Source: Hexactinellida sp. DTS-2022 (Eukaryota; Porifera; Hexactinellida). From it: a stretch of 64,000 bases of DNA. The stretch covers positions 2,480,001-2,544,000 of the forward strand of contig JAPNXP010000013.1 of the NCBI GenBank assembly GCA_028753945.1, in the 5' to 3' direction. Position numbers and translations under genes: made by a program. Below, in pieces: positions 11,085-22,716 of this stretch; positions within the stretch are counted from its first letter, which is position 1; every line of letters starts with the position of its first letter. The notes under the pieces were generated by a model. That model worked only from the letters and a program-made list of their open reading frames with translations. It had not been told where the DNA came from and did no database searches.

Positions 11085-11580
11085 GCTAAAAATTATTCTT
11101 CATATGAGATTTCTATGTTAGTAAACTTAGTTCATGAGAATAAGTCCAAACTGTTTGGCTCTTTAAGTTCATCATTATCATATATGATGATAAGAATCAT
11201 GTTTGGGAAAATATCGAAAAATAAATTTCAGAAGCCCATGGAACCTTCAGGACTAGGGAGATTACTCTAAGAAGTGTACCACACACAAACCAATAATATG
11301 TGACAAAATATCTTCAGCTCGCAGAACTGTGGTGTGTCTCCTACAGCTGAACTCACAGAACTCGAGGCCAATCTGAAATCTATTAAGGCATTTGATGTAT
11401 TTTATGGAGTACATGGAGGAATTTATATTTCTATCCCATTGCCAATATCCCCATTGAGTGACTGTGATATATCTAATGCGGAATAGATAAGGCCACCAAG
11501 AAAGCCAAGCTTGCCTGATGATGGTAACTTAATAAATGCATCATTAAGGAAAGCTCTGTTAGAAGGTGAACAGGATTAAC
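11085..11580 (+). pseudogene. Harbinger Myb/SANT-like protein relic
   Basis: Translation near 11091-11160 gives SYEISMLVNLVHENKSKLFG, closely parallel to the better-kept copy at 55326 (LVYLIHDQKSKLFG). Further on, AELTELEANLKSIKAFDVF at about 11340-11400 parallels DLNEIEAKISSIKGKELLE of that copy. Several frameshifts and stops break it. In PIF/Harbinger elements this DNA-binding protein partners the transposase. No transposase part is visible nearby. Confidence 0.7.
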
Positions 11581-12828
11581 CGTACACTGCCCAGATTCTC
11601 AAAACGTGACATTTGGAAAAGTGGTCAATAAAATCATTCAAATTTCGTGTAAATACGGATTTAGAGATGATTTTGTATACTCTATCGATTTCAATCAAAA
11701 AAATGAAATTTTCAAAATTTGTGATGATGACGTAGCAGAAAAGTGCAATGCTCCACTTGCCTGCCACTAGCTTCTGTATATAGGATTATTTAAAATTTCA
11801 CTGTGGAAATAGCCATAAGAAGATATTATACTAAATAATAACTTTTTTAGGATATTTGGTTAGCCTATAATAGAGTTGTGATAGATATAACTCAAATAAA
11901 TTCTATTTCTGGTAATCCATGGTTCATCTAAAGCAGATTTGTCGATTTTTTGAATATCAACGTAACTTTTTTATCCTGAGACAGAATTGTTCAAACTTTG
12001 AAGATTTGATAAGTAACACTATAGTTGTATTTGTTCATGTTGAGAAACAAAGGTATATTCATATGGTAGGTCTATTATATTGATTTTAGGAAAAAGTATG
12101 TGTCATCACTTTTTGTCAAATCCTTGTTGAAATTTGTTTCCAAAATTTGTAGCATGTTTAGAAATTATTGTACTCTTTTTGGATCTCGAATCACTAATAT
12201 CTAAATATTAAATACAATGAACTACAGTATATCCTATTTTGCAGAAAAATCCTTGGGCAGTCTTCAGTTAAATTAGGAGATGGATCAAAGATGGATAATA
12301 TGTTGGACCATAGCCTGCTATACTCAGGCCGGACTGTAAAACACCATGGATTAAAAAGAAGTCATATTTAAAATAACATTTTAACTGAGTGCCAGGTAAC
12401 TAGTTCTAGATTTAACATTATTCTCTGATGTCAATCAGTATTCTACAATTAATATAGGAATTAAACATAGTAAACCAATAATCAACAGATATTTTCGCCA
12501 CACAGAGCCAATACACAACGAATATACTACTTAACACGAATCATTAATTTACATATTGAACTTTTAACTTCTTTAATTTACGGCTATCTTCTCGTGAAGC
12601 TACTTGTGAGTTAAAATTCTCAACAAAGTTAGAGATAAGGCAGTTTGAAGCCACTAAAACTAATTTCCGTAACACTTCCCAACCATCAGAATTGCAAAGC
12701 AAGAATCTGTTACGTCATGTTTCGCTCGACAATATTTTTGATGGTGCCATTCGGTTTGCAGCTACCGATAACCTATATGTCAATAATACTTCATTAGAGT
12801 CTATCTAGCATAGTTTTCCTATTTCCAC
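11581..12828. other. AT-rich region without recognisable content
   Basis: I see no gene, terminal repeat or array here. The open frame at 11576-11767 on the minus strand has no family features. Confidence 0.5.
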
Positions 12829-14780
12829 TTACACCCCTGAAAATACCCACTGTGTATCGACATCCTGTTTCAAAGTTATTAGAATCCGCCAAAGAGTGAC
12901 GATATAATCTAAGACTGGATCTGATGGCCACTTCAAAGAACACCGGTCCAAGATTTCAATAAGCTTGTGATTAATAGATTCCTCTGGATCGAATAACAGA
13001 TCTCTGTCAGTGGTTTGGAAATTTAAACAAAGTCGGCAATTCTGAAACTTGTGACTCTTGGAAAATTGATGGACACAGTAACCTGCAATAAAAGCCAAAG
13101 ATTGGATGGTTGGTTTCATTGTCAAGAATTACAGTAAATATATATTGTAACTTTGAAAGAAATGGATTTAGGTCGGTATGAGAATGATTGGCGGCTTCAT
13201 TGGAGGTGAATGATTTGAAATATTTTAATTTATATTCTTTACAAGGCTGTGTGAAAATAGCTTCAGGATGCTTGAGACTTTGAGTCGGCGTTCAGTTTCG
13301 AGAATCTGACTAAAGGAAACATGATAATTTGAGCGAGACATCATTCTATACAATCCGAAGTGGTGTTCTAGCGGATCTGTTTGTAAGACAGAAGTAAGTA
13401 CGTAGGAAAATCCACGTTTTGAAGTTAAATGGTTGACTAGAATCGGTAGCGCTTCACAAGTATGTTTGAAGGAAGAGAAAGTCTGTGGACTCAATTTGCC
13501 ATGTTTCCCGGGTAATGATCTCCAGGCAGTGAGCCAGTTCACAATGCAATTAATGAGCTCATATCTAGAATCATTAAAAACTAATTGTTTGGAATATTTC
13601 GTCATTCAAACGTTTGTCTTTGTTAGGCCGATTAACGTTAAACAATTTTCAGACCACAACGACGATATCGATGAATTCAGCGGTATGGTTTTTGAAACGT
13701 TCGAGGCGAGGTTCGTTGCAAATCTTGAGGGCTGCGCTGGGAGAGTCGTCGAAAATTCGGAGAGCTAATTTAACATTTTGGCGCTCTAACTTCGATGGCC
13801 AACATGCTTTGGCTGTGACGTCGGTGCAAGTTTCGCAATGCTGTTTGCTCTAACCTATAAATCTGATGAATATCAGTGAAGGAGGCAGTCTGTAGGTTTA
13901 GAGGATATCGAGTGTAGGTTGGCAAAAAATCTTCGAGCTTTGGGTAGATAAAAGTCCGATTATATTATCATTTTTCAAATTTAGCCAATTGTTACGAATT
14001 GTCTTTACTATATGTACAAAGTAAAACGTAAGAATAAGTGATTTGTTTGCACAAAGAGGATGAGGGACCAATGGTTGTTATGTTTTCTGATCCGAAGAGA
14101 ATACTTTAAAAAGATTTACATTTAGTGGATAGTTGTCTGTGAAAAAGACCTGAACTGAAAGTCCACAACGTTCAATGTCAACAATTACCTGCACAATGAT
14201 GGGATAAGAAAACCTAGCACTAGTTGTAGAGAGTGGGTGGAGCTAGCGTGGAAGTATCATTGGAATTTATGTCAAAAGATCCTGAGATACCCTCTTCAAG
14301 CTTAATAATAACTTTGTTAATGTATTTGCAAGCTTTCGTAGTGTGCAACTGGACAGAGTTGGAGAAAGAGAGAAATTTAGATTAATTCGAAATTTCACAG
14401 GTAGAAGTTCAATTTGTTATATGCCATTTATCGCAGTTAAGGATAGTTACAGGTTCTTCATCATGGTATGCTGTTACATTTAGAGTTGAATCGATAGTCA
14501 AAGAAGAACTAACTGAAATTTGGCGATGTGTTTTAGGAAGTGATATGAAATGTGCCATAAGGATTCGGTACTTTATATACACGTTCTACGTATTCTAACC
14601 GGAAGTGATTAAAACAAACGAATATATGTTTAAGGTCAGTTACGTTCTCTCGGTGAAGAGCTTTTATCCACTCTTGGCGTAATTCAGGGGCTTGGAAGGA
14701 AGTATAAACACTGGAACATAAGGATCTCTACTAGGGTAATAATTACTCGTACAATTCGGTGCAGAACACTTGTTCGGCAT
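12829..14780 (-). pseudogene. P-element / THAP9-like transposase, degenerate
   Basis: On the minus strand a THAP zinc finger starts at an ATG at 14780 with MPNKCSAPNC (C-x4-C). It is followed, after a frameshift, by APELRQEWIKALHRENV and FVCFNHF, the expected C2CH spacing. Towards the C-terminus, 13605-13225 is open for 126 codons and includes LTSKRGFSYVLTS, QTDPLEHHFGLYR and SQILETERRLKVSSILKLFS, the conserved C-terminal block of P-element and THAP9 transposases. 13125-12829 is a further open stretch with two Cys-x2-Cys-type cysteines (NCRLCLNFQ). P transposases are GTP-dependent RNase H-type enzymes. The middle, including most catalytic residues, is too decayed to read. Confidence 0.8.
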
Positions 14781-15726
14781 AGTCAAGCAACTAGCAATAA
14801 AATAATGGGATAAATTGGCTAATTACAGAATGTAGTTACTATTAGTTTATAGTTATTGAATAAGGGACATAAATTAACATTAGAAAAACAGATTCAAGTC
14901 TAATTGGCATAGAATTAACGAAATAGGACAATATTTGACCACATTATTGACAAAAATATAAAGATTATGGGTGCACTAAAATATTTAGAGTCATTCATTC
15001 TCAACCATAATGATAAAAGATGGAGAGCAAAATAAATTAAAACTCTGAAATTAAAAATGAGTAAATCTGTTCAATGACTTCTTTTCCATCCTTGGACTCA
15101 ATATTTTGAGTATAATAGGCTGTGGTTGGACCTTTAAGGGAAAATAGTAAGCCTGAATAAATTGTTGTCCAACACAGCACAGCACCAAATATACCCACAC
15201 TTACAGCATATTTATTAATTTATTGCTCGACTCCAAAAGCAGTGTTCCCTCCTGTTGCTTCACAATCATTTCCACCAACTTTTATGCAGCAACATTATCC
15301 TAGCGATGACTAGATATTAGTGCTAGGATTTAAACCAAATACCTTATAGATTCACAATATCATTAATAATAAATCTACTGTGATTCCTCAGTTAATTAAA
15401 TACTTAGTATAAACTACAAGTAGCTCCCAGAAGATCACTACTATAAAATAGTATTTAATAAAGTAACTATAAACACAGATTGTCGCGACAAGTTGTGGTT
15501 ACATGAGTAAGAGTGATCGTGTCATACTCTTAGGCTGTAAAATCCATTGGCTCACATTGTAATCTGTGATCGATACAAATATTATCTAATACCATTGATC
15601 AAGGGTGTCTTGCTCAAATAATAAGTATGGGAGCGCATTTCAAATTTCGCTTAAACTCCTTCTAATATGCATGATAGAAAATCAAATCAATAGAATAAAT
15701 ATGAGTTGTTTGGATAATATCATGGA
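14781..15726. other. No recognisable content
   Basis: AT-rich DNA upstream of the THAP start and downstream of the hAT relic. I see no coding signal, array or terminal repeat. Confidence 0.5.
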
Positions 15727-16570
15727 TTAGCAATAAATCTGAACATAGAGTTCAACAATTAATTGATTACACAAAATTTGTAACTTATAATACTGCCAGA
15801 TTTCTTCCTCTTTATGTGGTTGAGAAATTTTCGATTTCACTCCACGGAGATCTGCTGCTGAATTATGATGTAACAGCCAAGATTTAGCATATTCCAATGG
15901 TCTCCAAATACTTAATGGAGGACCATTAAGCTGGATAAACAGCAAAGAAGAAACATGTTCTATCGTAAGCCGGTTCCGTTTTTCATCCAAAATTAAAATC
16001 ATTTGACTACACCCTCTTTCACATTCAGATGAACTGCAAGGAATTACTTCTACGCAGTTTATTAATGGCCTTAAAGCAGAAGGAGTTCGAATACCGATGT
16101 TGTCATAATAATCACAGAATGCATCAACTAAGATTATCTCTGGTAAAACAAATCTTTTACATAACCTTTTTATCTCATTTTCTCCAAATCCAGGAGTATA
16201 TTCTAATGGCCAACTTTCTTTGTTTAAAATTTGGAGATCCTTCATCAGGGCTGAATCATTTGGATTAGTAATTCAAAATAACCGATCTTCCATAGATGTG
16301 ATTAAGGAGCATACAAATGTATCTTTATTGATATCTACAATTGCTTTATTGTGTTTAAATATAGTCTTATTAAACTGTAGTTCCTTTGCTGCGTATTCTG
16401 CCTAGAGCTATTTAGTGCCAGGATTGTTTTTCAAGCTTTCCAAACGTCTGACTGTCCTTTTAATCATTTGATCAGCATGCATTATTGAGGTAGCACGATG
16501 TTGTAATAACTCAGAAAGGGGTGAAAATTCATACAGAGTATCAAACATCAGGCCTAAATCAACTAGGAAT
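15727..16570 (-). pseudogene. hAT-type transposase C-terminus (dimerisation domain), degenerate
   Basis: The minus strand is open from 16245 to 15727 (172 codons). It reads IPCSSSECERGCSQMILI followed by RNRLTIEHVSSLLFIQLNGPP and a tail with SWLLHH, the hATC dimerisation pattern (S-E-C-E-R-G-F/C-S). It resembles the KIAA1586/ZNF862 type of hAT-derived proteins. Further upstream, around 16560-16420, LMFDTLYEFSPLSELLQHRA and IMHADQMIKRTVRRLESLK match the same protein group and show the relic is longer than the open frame. No terminal repeats were found. Confidence 0.7.
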
Positions 16571-16978
16571 TTGGTGATTTAATTCTCTTTTCCAATCCAT
16601 TAAACATTGCTCTATCAAATGAGATTTAACAAATTTGGATAATTTAGTACAAACAAATTCAAACTATTTAAAGTTTTTAATTTGTTGTGACACTGTGACT
16701 GGATATAGGTACACAAATTCATTAAATAGTGCAGTATTTGTAAACGAAGTATGGGAGCGGAGTTCCCACTAGTCGAAAGACTATGGGAGCGGCGCCCCCA
16801 CGCGCTCCTACAGCATGACACCACTGCCATTGATGCAACTGCCAGGCTGCATAGTCGTAGCGGATAATAGCAGTGTTACTCCTGTTTTGTCTACTGCTTG
16901 CCAGCTAGCACCTACTCTTCCACACACCAAAAGCGCACTCGATGTTCTTTCTAGCCTTCAAAAATGCTCGATTATATC

Positions 16979-16980
<2 letters not shown>

Positions 16981-17009
<29 letters not shown>
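16981..17009. repeat. (CT)n microsatellite
   Basis: About 14 CT units. It sits where the Harbinger transposase relic (minus strand) would read Pro-Arg-Glu-Arg, so it probably grew from the Arg-Glu codons of that gene. Confidence 0.95.
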
Positions 17010-17012
<3 letters not shown>

Positions 17013-17260
17013 GTTGCTGGAAAACAATATCGGCGTATGAAGGTTCTGTTTTAGTGGGTACCCACTATCATCAATGAACCAACCATTTACAATTGGTAAT
17101 TCTCGATTTTCAGTCTTGCGGTTGATTTCAGATTACCTCCATGTGAAAGCATTGTGAGTACTACTAGACCACCTGGCGTCAATGGCAATGAATTTCGGAT
17201 TGCTATCACATATTGCCCAAATGTTGATAGAATGAAATGTTTATCAATATTTGTTTCGTT
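17010..17260 (-). pseudogene. Harbinger transposase fragment
   Basis: On the minus strand this fragment parallels the better-kept transposase at 57130-57561 along its DNA. GGTACCCACTATCATCAATG corresponds to GGATAACCACTATCGCCGAT, and the following CAACCAT and TTGATTTCAGATTACCTCCA also line up. It gives VNGWFIDDSGYPLKQN-like text, the region of the second catalytic Asp. Stops and frameshifts are present. It is not linked to an intact first or last catalytic residue. Confidence 0.65.
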
Positions 17261-17371
17261 GGTTGTTCACATGCTTATCTTTCTAATTATACTAATACGT
17301 ATATACACGTATAATACATATTTTTATGTATTAGTATTTGGGTTCATAACTATTAGATACTAATTATTATG

Positions 17372-17745
17372 TTCAAAATGCCGAACAGTTGTTCAGCCCG
17401 GGCTGCCAGAGTAACTAATACGAGTCAGACGACATATTTTGCTTATTCAAAATGCCAACAAATCCACCTGAGCTGAAACAAGCTTGGATCCGGGCTCTAC
17501 GTGGTGAAAATATTGATGACATGAAGATAGTGCGAGTGTGTGTTAATTAACATTTCAGGGAAAAAGACATAGAACCGAAGAATAAAGACACAAAGGAGAT
17601 GGGACGTTCACATAAGTACTTCGTGCCCGGCCTAAGTTGAAAGAAGGCGTTGTTGCAAGTTTGTTGCCTGGATTTCCATCTTATTATTCAACAACATCGA
17701 AAACCAAGTGGACTCGCTTGTCATATGACTCAAAGGATGAGTAAT
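17372..17745 (+). pseudogene. THAP zinc-finger domain relic
   Basis: Translation near 17380-17740 gives MPNSCSARAAR, then KMPTNPPELKQAWIRALRGE, IVRVCVN-stop-HFREKDI, and KLKEGVVASLLPGFPSYYS. This is the THAP layout (N-terminal Met-Pro-x-x-Cys, W-x-x-A-L-R, C-x-x-H-F, then L-x-P-x-x-P). The second zinc cysteine is replaced (Ala/Arg) and one stop lies before His-Phe. No transposase body follows, so it is either an isolated end of a P element or a decayed THAP gene. Confidence 0.65.
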
Positions 17746-18040
17746 TTATGAATAAAACCATACATATGAGTTTAATCACTGAGACAGAGGAAACATATAC
17801 GTAAGTACAAGATCAATACTCTACAGGATTTAAAAGATAAGTTGACTCTCATTTCTATAACTAATAATTGCTTAGTAATACTGTGATAATCTTGCTACAT
17901 TTAATCTCCCCAGTCTGATAGAAAGGAATATATCAGAGACCTCTATCTTTAAATTAATTATTTTATATCCGCAAATGCTTTAGTGAATGGACAAAATATT
18001 TCGAATTACTGCCAACTCAATAACTGATACCTGAGAAATT

Positions 18041-18359
18041 AACGAGTGTTATCTTAGCGGCGGATTCGCAGACCTCACGTTATTATTTTACATCAGCGGA
18101 TAGATGAAAGTTGTGACAACCCATATATAATCCCAAAATGTCAAAATTCCTTAAGATGACTCAGCAATTTTCGCTCAAATTTACACCTCGGTTTTTCCAT
18201 AATAACTCATTAATTATTCATCAAATCAAATTTTCCTTTTAATCACATGTCTATCTCACCTATGACAACCTGTCATGCAAATTTCAAAACAAAATTTTCA
18301 TTTTTGAAAAAAATATTATTTACGCAAATTTCACTAAAATCGGCTTACAATGATGATTC
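18041..18359 (+). repeat. Dispersed repeat D, about 320 bp
   Basis: Recurs inverted at 32167-32521. Shared blocks include GAGTGTTATCTTAGCGGCGG, ACAACCCATATATAATCCCA and ATGACAACCTGTCATGCAAA. No coding capacity. The ends (AACGAGTGTT / AATGATGATT) are not inverted repeats of each other. Confidence 0.88.
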
Positions 18360-19099
18360 CAATATCCATAATGTTGGATATGTTGTCATCTAATAATACT
18401 ATTGATAAGAATGTATTTGATTTGCGTCACAGTGTTCACAGGAATTAAAGTTTTTGGTACCTCTGAAGAATAATTAATGACTGCATTCCTAACTATATCA
18501 GGATTAGTGATTACTTTCTGTAAACAAACTTACACAATACAAACAACTTCATATACAAATATATTTGGAATGCAATATTCATTAAGAGAATAGAATCAGA
18601 CATATAAACAATATTATGGTTACCACTACAATGTTAGGTATTTTAAGCATCTCCAGGTTTTTCCATTTCCATAATCTGCGTAACTTATATCTGAATGATC
18701 TTACTTGTGGCCATGTTCCTTCTCTCCAAATATACGTTTTGCCTTTAAAGAGGGTGAATCTCATATAAATGTAAAGCAACATATTATCTCAGAATATGAC
18801 TTACCAACGAGTGCATGTTATTAAAATGGTGACAAATATTAGTAATGCTTTATATAGAAATCGAGATAACCAAAGTTATTCTAAAAAAGTAAGAGAACTA
18901 CTTAGTACAACATGGAAATATAGAGAGAACTAGTTTATTGGTCTAGGATTTAACACATTAATGATAATATGCATGAATTCCTTTCACTGATACGATATTA
19001 AAAGGGCGCCATTTAATATAACAGGATAGTACATCTACAAATTGTGGTAAAACTATTGCAACTCTTCTAAAACTCTGCCTTGTTCAATTTAAAAAATAA
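18360..19099. other. No recognisable content
   Basis: AT-rich DNA without a gene, array or terminal repeat that I can support. Confidence 0.5.
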
Positions 19100-20102
19100 T
19101 TAACTATTATTTTCGAATTTAACAGAAATAATAGGTTCATAATGATTCCCAATATTTCGTATATATATCCCATTTGGGGTTGGCGCCTTCATTAACTCTT
19201 CAAAAGTTGATCCATTCCCTGAAAATCCATTCCAACGTGTTCCCAATGGACCCAAGAATACCCAGATATCTATTTTAAATAACAAAGCAGTTGCAAAGAG
19301 TTCAAGATCAGTAGCCCATTTCCCACTCTCCCTCATTCCTGTTTTGTTGACCCAGTCTTGTACATTACGATAATTACCCTGCGTATAAACATATTTTGTG
19401 CGTAAATATTTATTGCAACTCATACTTAGGTCACCTAGCATATTATCATTATTAGCTCCCTAAACTCTGCATGGAAATCTTGACTACCAGTGATGAGATA
19501 AGAAATTGTCGAGGAATAGCAATTTCCATCGCCAATTATATATTGAGTCAAGTTTGGCGAATAACTAAATAAACTTTCTTCATTATCTACAATATCATTA
19601 TAGGAGTACGGTAACTCCTCGCGAAAGTGAAACTTCCACTTTTTACACGTAGAAATCTGCCAGTCTGTATGTGGGGGACTAAAGCTTGGTAGTACATATC
19701 GTATTAGCCCCGTCTCAACTATTTCCTCATCTGTAATTATAGAGGCCACTCGCATTACCTTTGATGCAGTTTGCGTACGTAAACTAGATAACTTTTCGCA
19801 TTTTCGTGGGAAAAATTTACGCTTAATTTTATATATTTTATTTTTCTTCTCAACTTTTTAATTCTTAAATTTTTGAAATTCATATGATTTAGGTTGTAAA
19901 TAACCGCAATACACTCTCTTTTTTCGTGACCATTCTTCAACACTTTCCTCTTCCAAACTATTTCTTACTCTTTTATGACCTTTAAATACCTTATTCGCTC
20001 GCGGGTGAAAGGCAAATTGAAACGCTGATAACCTACCTACTATACCAGGATATAACAATTGTATCAAATCTCCAGGCCTCAAATTAGTTTTGGATTCCAA
20101 AA
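19100..20102 (-). pseudogene. OTU-tailed giant transposase-like gene: C-terminal segment
   Basis: Last segment of a large minus-strand gene. 20100-19858 reads NLRPGDLIQLLYPGIVGRLS and a basic stretch (KGHKRVRNS, RKKRVYC). After a decayed linker, an OTU protease domain is open at 19755-19435 and 19441-19100. It has GDGNCYSSTISYL (Asp-Gly-Asn-Cys nucleophile site) and, near the C-terminus, RNIGNHYEPIISV (Asn-His-Tyr, the catalytic His pattern). The two OTU pieces are joined by a single frameshift near 19435-19441. This OTU domain is not close in sequence to the Helitron OTU at 4.2 kb. Upstream coding continues on the far side of the LINE at 22136. Confidence 0.75.
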
Positions 20103-20224
20103 TATTGACTTAACAATACGCATCCAATTCTCCACAATAGCGTTGCTAAATATGTTAGTCTTGTTCTTATCCGCTACACTAATAGGTCCTAAGATTATTC
20201 CACTCCACAAAGGTAATATAGGTA
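20103..20224. repeat. 122-bp target duplication of the LINE, copy 1
   Basis: Matches 22136-22257 with an offset of 2,033 and two substitutions I could see (GTTAGTC/GCTAGTC, AGGTCC/AGATCC). It directly borders the LINE 3' tail. Confidence 0.93.
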
Positions 20225-22135
20225 ATAATAATAATAATAATGAATTTTAAAGCGCAGATTCAATACAAATATGTTCAAGTGCTCTGTACAATAGGTAATA
20301 CATGCGTATGTAGATTAGACAGTGAGTATGTCTGTGAAACTATTGTGTTTGTATGTATGCAATGTTAAAGAGGTAGTGTTTTAAGAAGGTTTTTGAATAC
20401 ATCGAGGGATTGAGATTGCCTAATCTTGGAGGGCAGGATATTCCATTCAGTGGGGGCGGCGAAGGAAAATGAACGGCTGCCGTGTGTCTTGGATAATCTG
20501 ATGGGAAGATGTTCAAGTAGGATAGCGTTGTTTGATCTTAGTGTTCGATGCGTTTGCTTGACCTTAATTAGCTCAGTGATGTAGTCAGGAGCCATATGGT
20601 GAATGGCTTTAAAAGTAATGATGAGGATTTTGAAGATGTTGCGGTACTTTACAGGCAGCCAGTGGAGTTCGAAGAGGAGGGGATAGGATGGTGTGAATCT
20701 GGATGTGTTGTGAATTAGTCTGGCTGCGCTATTTTGGACACGTTGGAGACGGGAAATGAGTGTAGAAGGGTGGCCATAGAGTAAGGAGTTGCAGTAGTCC
20801 AGACGTGATGTGACGAGTGCATTGACAAGCGTCTCACAGGAGTTGTGTGAAAGGTATTTTCGGATGCGTCGATGTTGTAGATATAGTAGAAGCAAGACGA
20901 GGCAATCTTGGTGACATGAGTAGACATTGATAACGTGTTGTCAAACCAAGAGCCGAGATTTTTCACTTCTTTGGACGGCGAGATTGAAGAGTTGCCTACG
21001 GAGATTGTGTTGATAGATGTTTTAGACAGTTGTTGGAGTGTTCCGATGATCTGGAACTCCGTTTTGGTGTCATTTATAAGAAGTTTGTTGTTGAGGAGCC
21101 AGAGGCGGACGTCTGAGATACAAGATTCTATGGCTTGGAGTGCCGAAAGCTCAGATGTTAGAGAGTTGGGTGTGAAGGATAGATAAAGCTGGGTGTCGTC
21201 AGCGTAGCAATGCATCTCAGGTAAATGCGATTTGATAAGATCAAATAGAGGACTTGTGTAGAGTGTGAATAGGAGTGGTCCAAGGCAGGATCCCTGAGGG
21301 ATTCCGTGTAGGACGGGTAGTGCAGGTGAGCTTTTCCCTTCTATATAGACAGATTGCGTTCTGTTGGAAAGGTAAGATTCGAACCAAGAGAGAGAAGAAC
21401 CACAGATGCCGAAATGCGATTGGAGACGAGTTAACAGGGTGGTGTGGTCGACTGTATCAAACGCAGAGCTTAGGTCTAGAAGGACAAGGAGTGTAAGATG
21501 TTGCTGGTTCATATTTAGTAGAATATCATTCTTTACTTTCAGGAGCGCAGTCTCGGTGCTATGATGTCTTCGGTATGCGGATTGAGTCTTGGGGAAGAGG
21601 TGGTGAGCTGTGATATGGTCAGCAACCTGTGTAGCAGCAGCTTTTTCAGTCAGCTTGCAGAGAAACGTAAGATTGCTGATAGGACGGTAGTTCGGGAGGA
21701 CAAGTTCGAGATTTGCTTTTTTCAGCTTAGGGTAGATGATGGCATGTTCCCAAGGTGATAGAACCGTTCCAGTGGAAAGGGATGTGTTGATGATTGTGTT
21801 CAGTATAGGACCGATAATGTCCACCGAAGATTTGATCAGATGGGTTGGGACGGGATCGCTGTTGCAGGTCTTATTTGGGGCAGTTACTATCATAAGTTTG
21901 GTATCGGCAACAGAGAGAGGTTGAAACTCAGAGAATAGATGGCGGGAGGTTGGCTCAGGATCAGAAGTTGAATTTTTAGAATGTGATATGATCGGGTTAG
22001 TAGTGGAGTCGATGGTATCCCTGATGTTGTTGATCTTCATTGCGAAGAATTTGGAGAATTCTTTTGAGAGAATAGTAGCATCTGAGTGAGGTGGTAGATC
22101 AAGCTTCTGCCGAATTCCAAGCAGGGCATTTGCCC
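20225..22135 (-). mobile_element. 5'-truncated CR1/L2-type LINE
   Basis: A 1.9-kb insertion on the minus strand. Its 3' end carries an (ATT)n tail (AATAATAATAATAATAAT on plus at about 20223-20241), typical of CR1/L2 elements. The 5' end is cut inside the ORF2 region, just before the reverse transcriptase. It is flanked by 122-bp direct repeats made from the host gene. That is far longer than the usual LINE duplication. Confidence 0.9.
20365..22120 (-). pseudogene. LINE reverse transcriptase (CR1/L2 type), one frameshift
   Basis: Encodes the enzyme that copies the element RNA at a nicked target. The long frame 22040-20715 has the fingers (PNYRPISNLTFLCKLTEK), the ALLD-type block LLVLLDLSSAFDTVDHTTLL, GIPQGSCLGPLLF and the catalytic HCYADDTQLYLSF (YADD, codons about 21192-21212). 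A shift near 20885 moves to the frame 20895-20365, with RLDYCNSLLYG, RLQRVQNSAARLI and LHWLPVKYRNIFKILI, the L2/CR1 C-terminal block. The N-terminal endonuclease is missing. The visible start lies in the linker before the polymerase (PPHSDATILSKEFSKFF). Confidence 0.92.
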
Positions 22136-22257
22136 TATTGACTTAACAATACGCATCCAATTCTCCACAATAGCGTTGCTAAATATGCTAGTCTTGTTCT
22201 TATCCGCTACACTAATAGATCCTAAGATTATTCCACTCCACAAAGGTAATATAGGTA
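22136..22257. repeat. 122-bp target duplication of the LINE, copy 2
   Basis: Partner of 20103-20224. On the minus strand it encodes FSNAIVENWMRIVK and upstream residues of the interrupted host gene, so the duplication lies within coding DNA. Confidence 0.93.
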
Positions 22258-22566
22258 GGTAGAATGTTAACAAGTATTCTATAAGCTCAGGATTATAACA
22301 AGGGTTTGGATCTGCATTTTTTCCTGGTATATTGTTGATCCAAGATTTGCAATTTTTTGCAATATTTACAAAATGTTTGCCGAAAGGGGATTTTTCTCTG
22401 TATGTTTACTATACTTGTTATCACTAGCAATATTATTATCATCCATATGTTCTTCCACCAAATATTCATTAGTCTCTAAGGAGTTTACGGGTTCATTACT
22501 AATGTATGTTTCTAGCAAATGAGTATGTATCTTTACTATTACACTTAAAGAACTACTCATAAATAC
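22136..22566 (-). pseudogene. OTU-tailed giant transposase-like gene: middle segment
   Basis: Lies between the MULE (right) and the LINE (left). Minus-strand text: SSSLSVIVKIHTHLLETYI, an acidic/polar spacer, GKNADPNPCYNPELIEYLL, LPLWSGIILG, SNAIVENWMRIVKS. The pattern P-x-W-S-G-I-I/L-L-G ... N-A-x-V-E-N-W followed by L-R-P-G is one I associate with a class of large transposase-like proteins in aquatic invertebrates and fish, but I cannot name it. Reading continues across the MULE footprint into 27318-27588. Confidence 0.65.
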
Positions 22567-22574
22567 CGGATACC

Positions 22575-22690
22575 GACAATTCGTTACACGACAATTCGTT
22601 ACCGACAATTCGTTACAGACAATTCGTTACAGACAATTCGTTACAACGACAATTCGTTACAGCGACAATTGGTTACACGACAATTCGCTA
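22575..22690. repeat. MULE left terminal inverted repeat, tandem 15-17-bp units
   Basis: About seven units of GACAATTCGTTACA with short spacers. One unit has TTGGTTAC and one TTCGCTAC; both variants appear in mirror order in the right arm (27200-27309). They are therefore true inverted repeats and not two independent arrays. Confidence 0.93.
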
Positions 22691-22716
22691 CTGATTTGAT
22701 TGGTTGAATTCCACTT

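Noticed and set aside
17154..17363. Hydrophobic 69-codon plus-strand frame
   Set aside because: It overlaps a Harbinger transposase fragment read on the minus strand, and its hydrophobic tail comes from AT-rich DNA.
20935..21924. Several plus-strand open frames over the LINE
   Set aside because: They are antisense shadows of the reverse transcriptase on the minus strand and show no family features.
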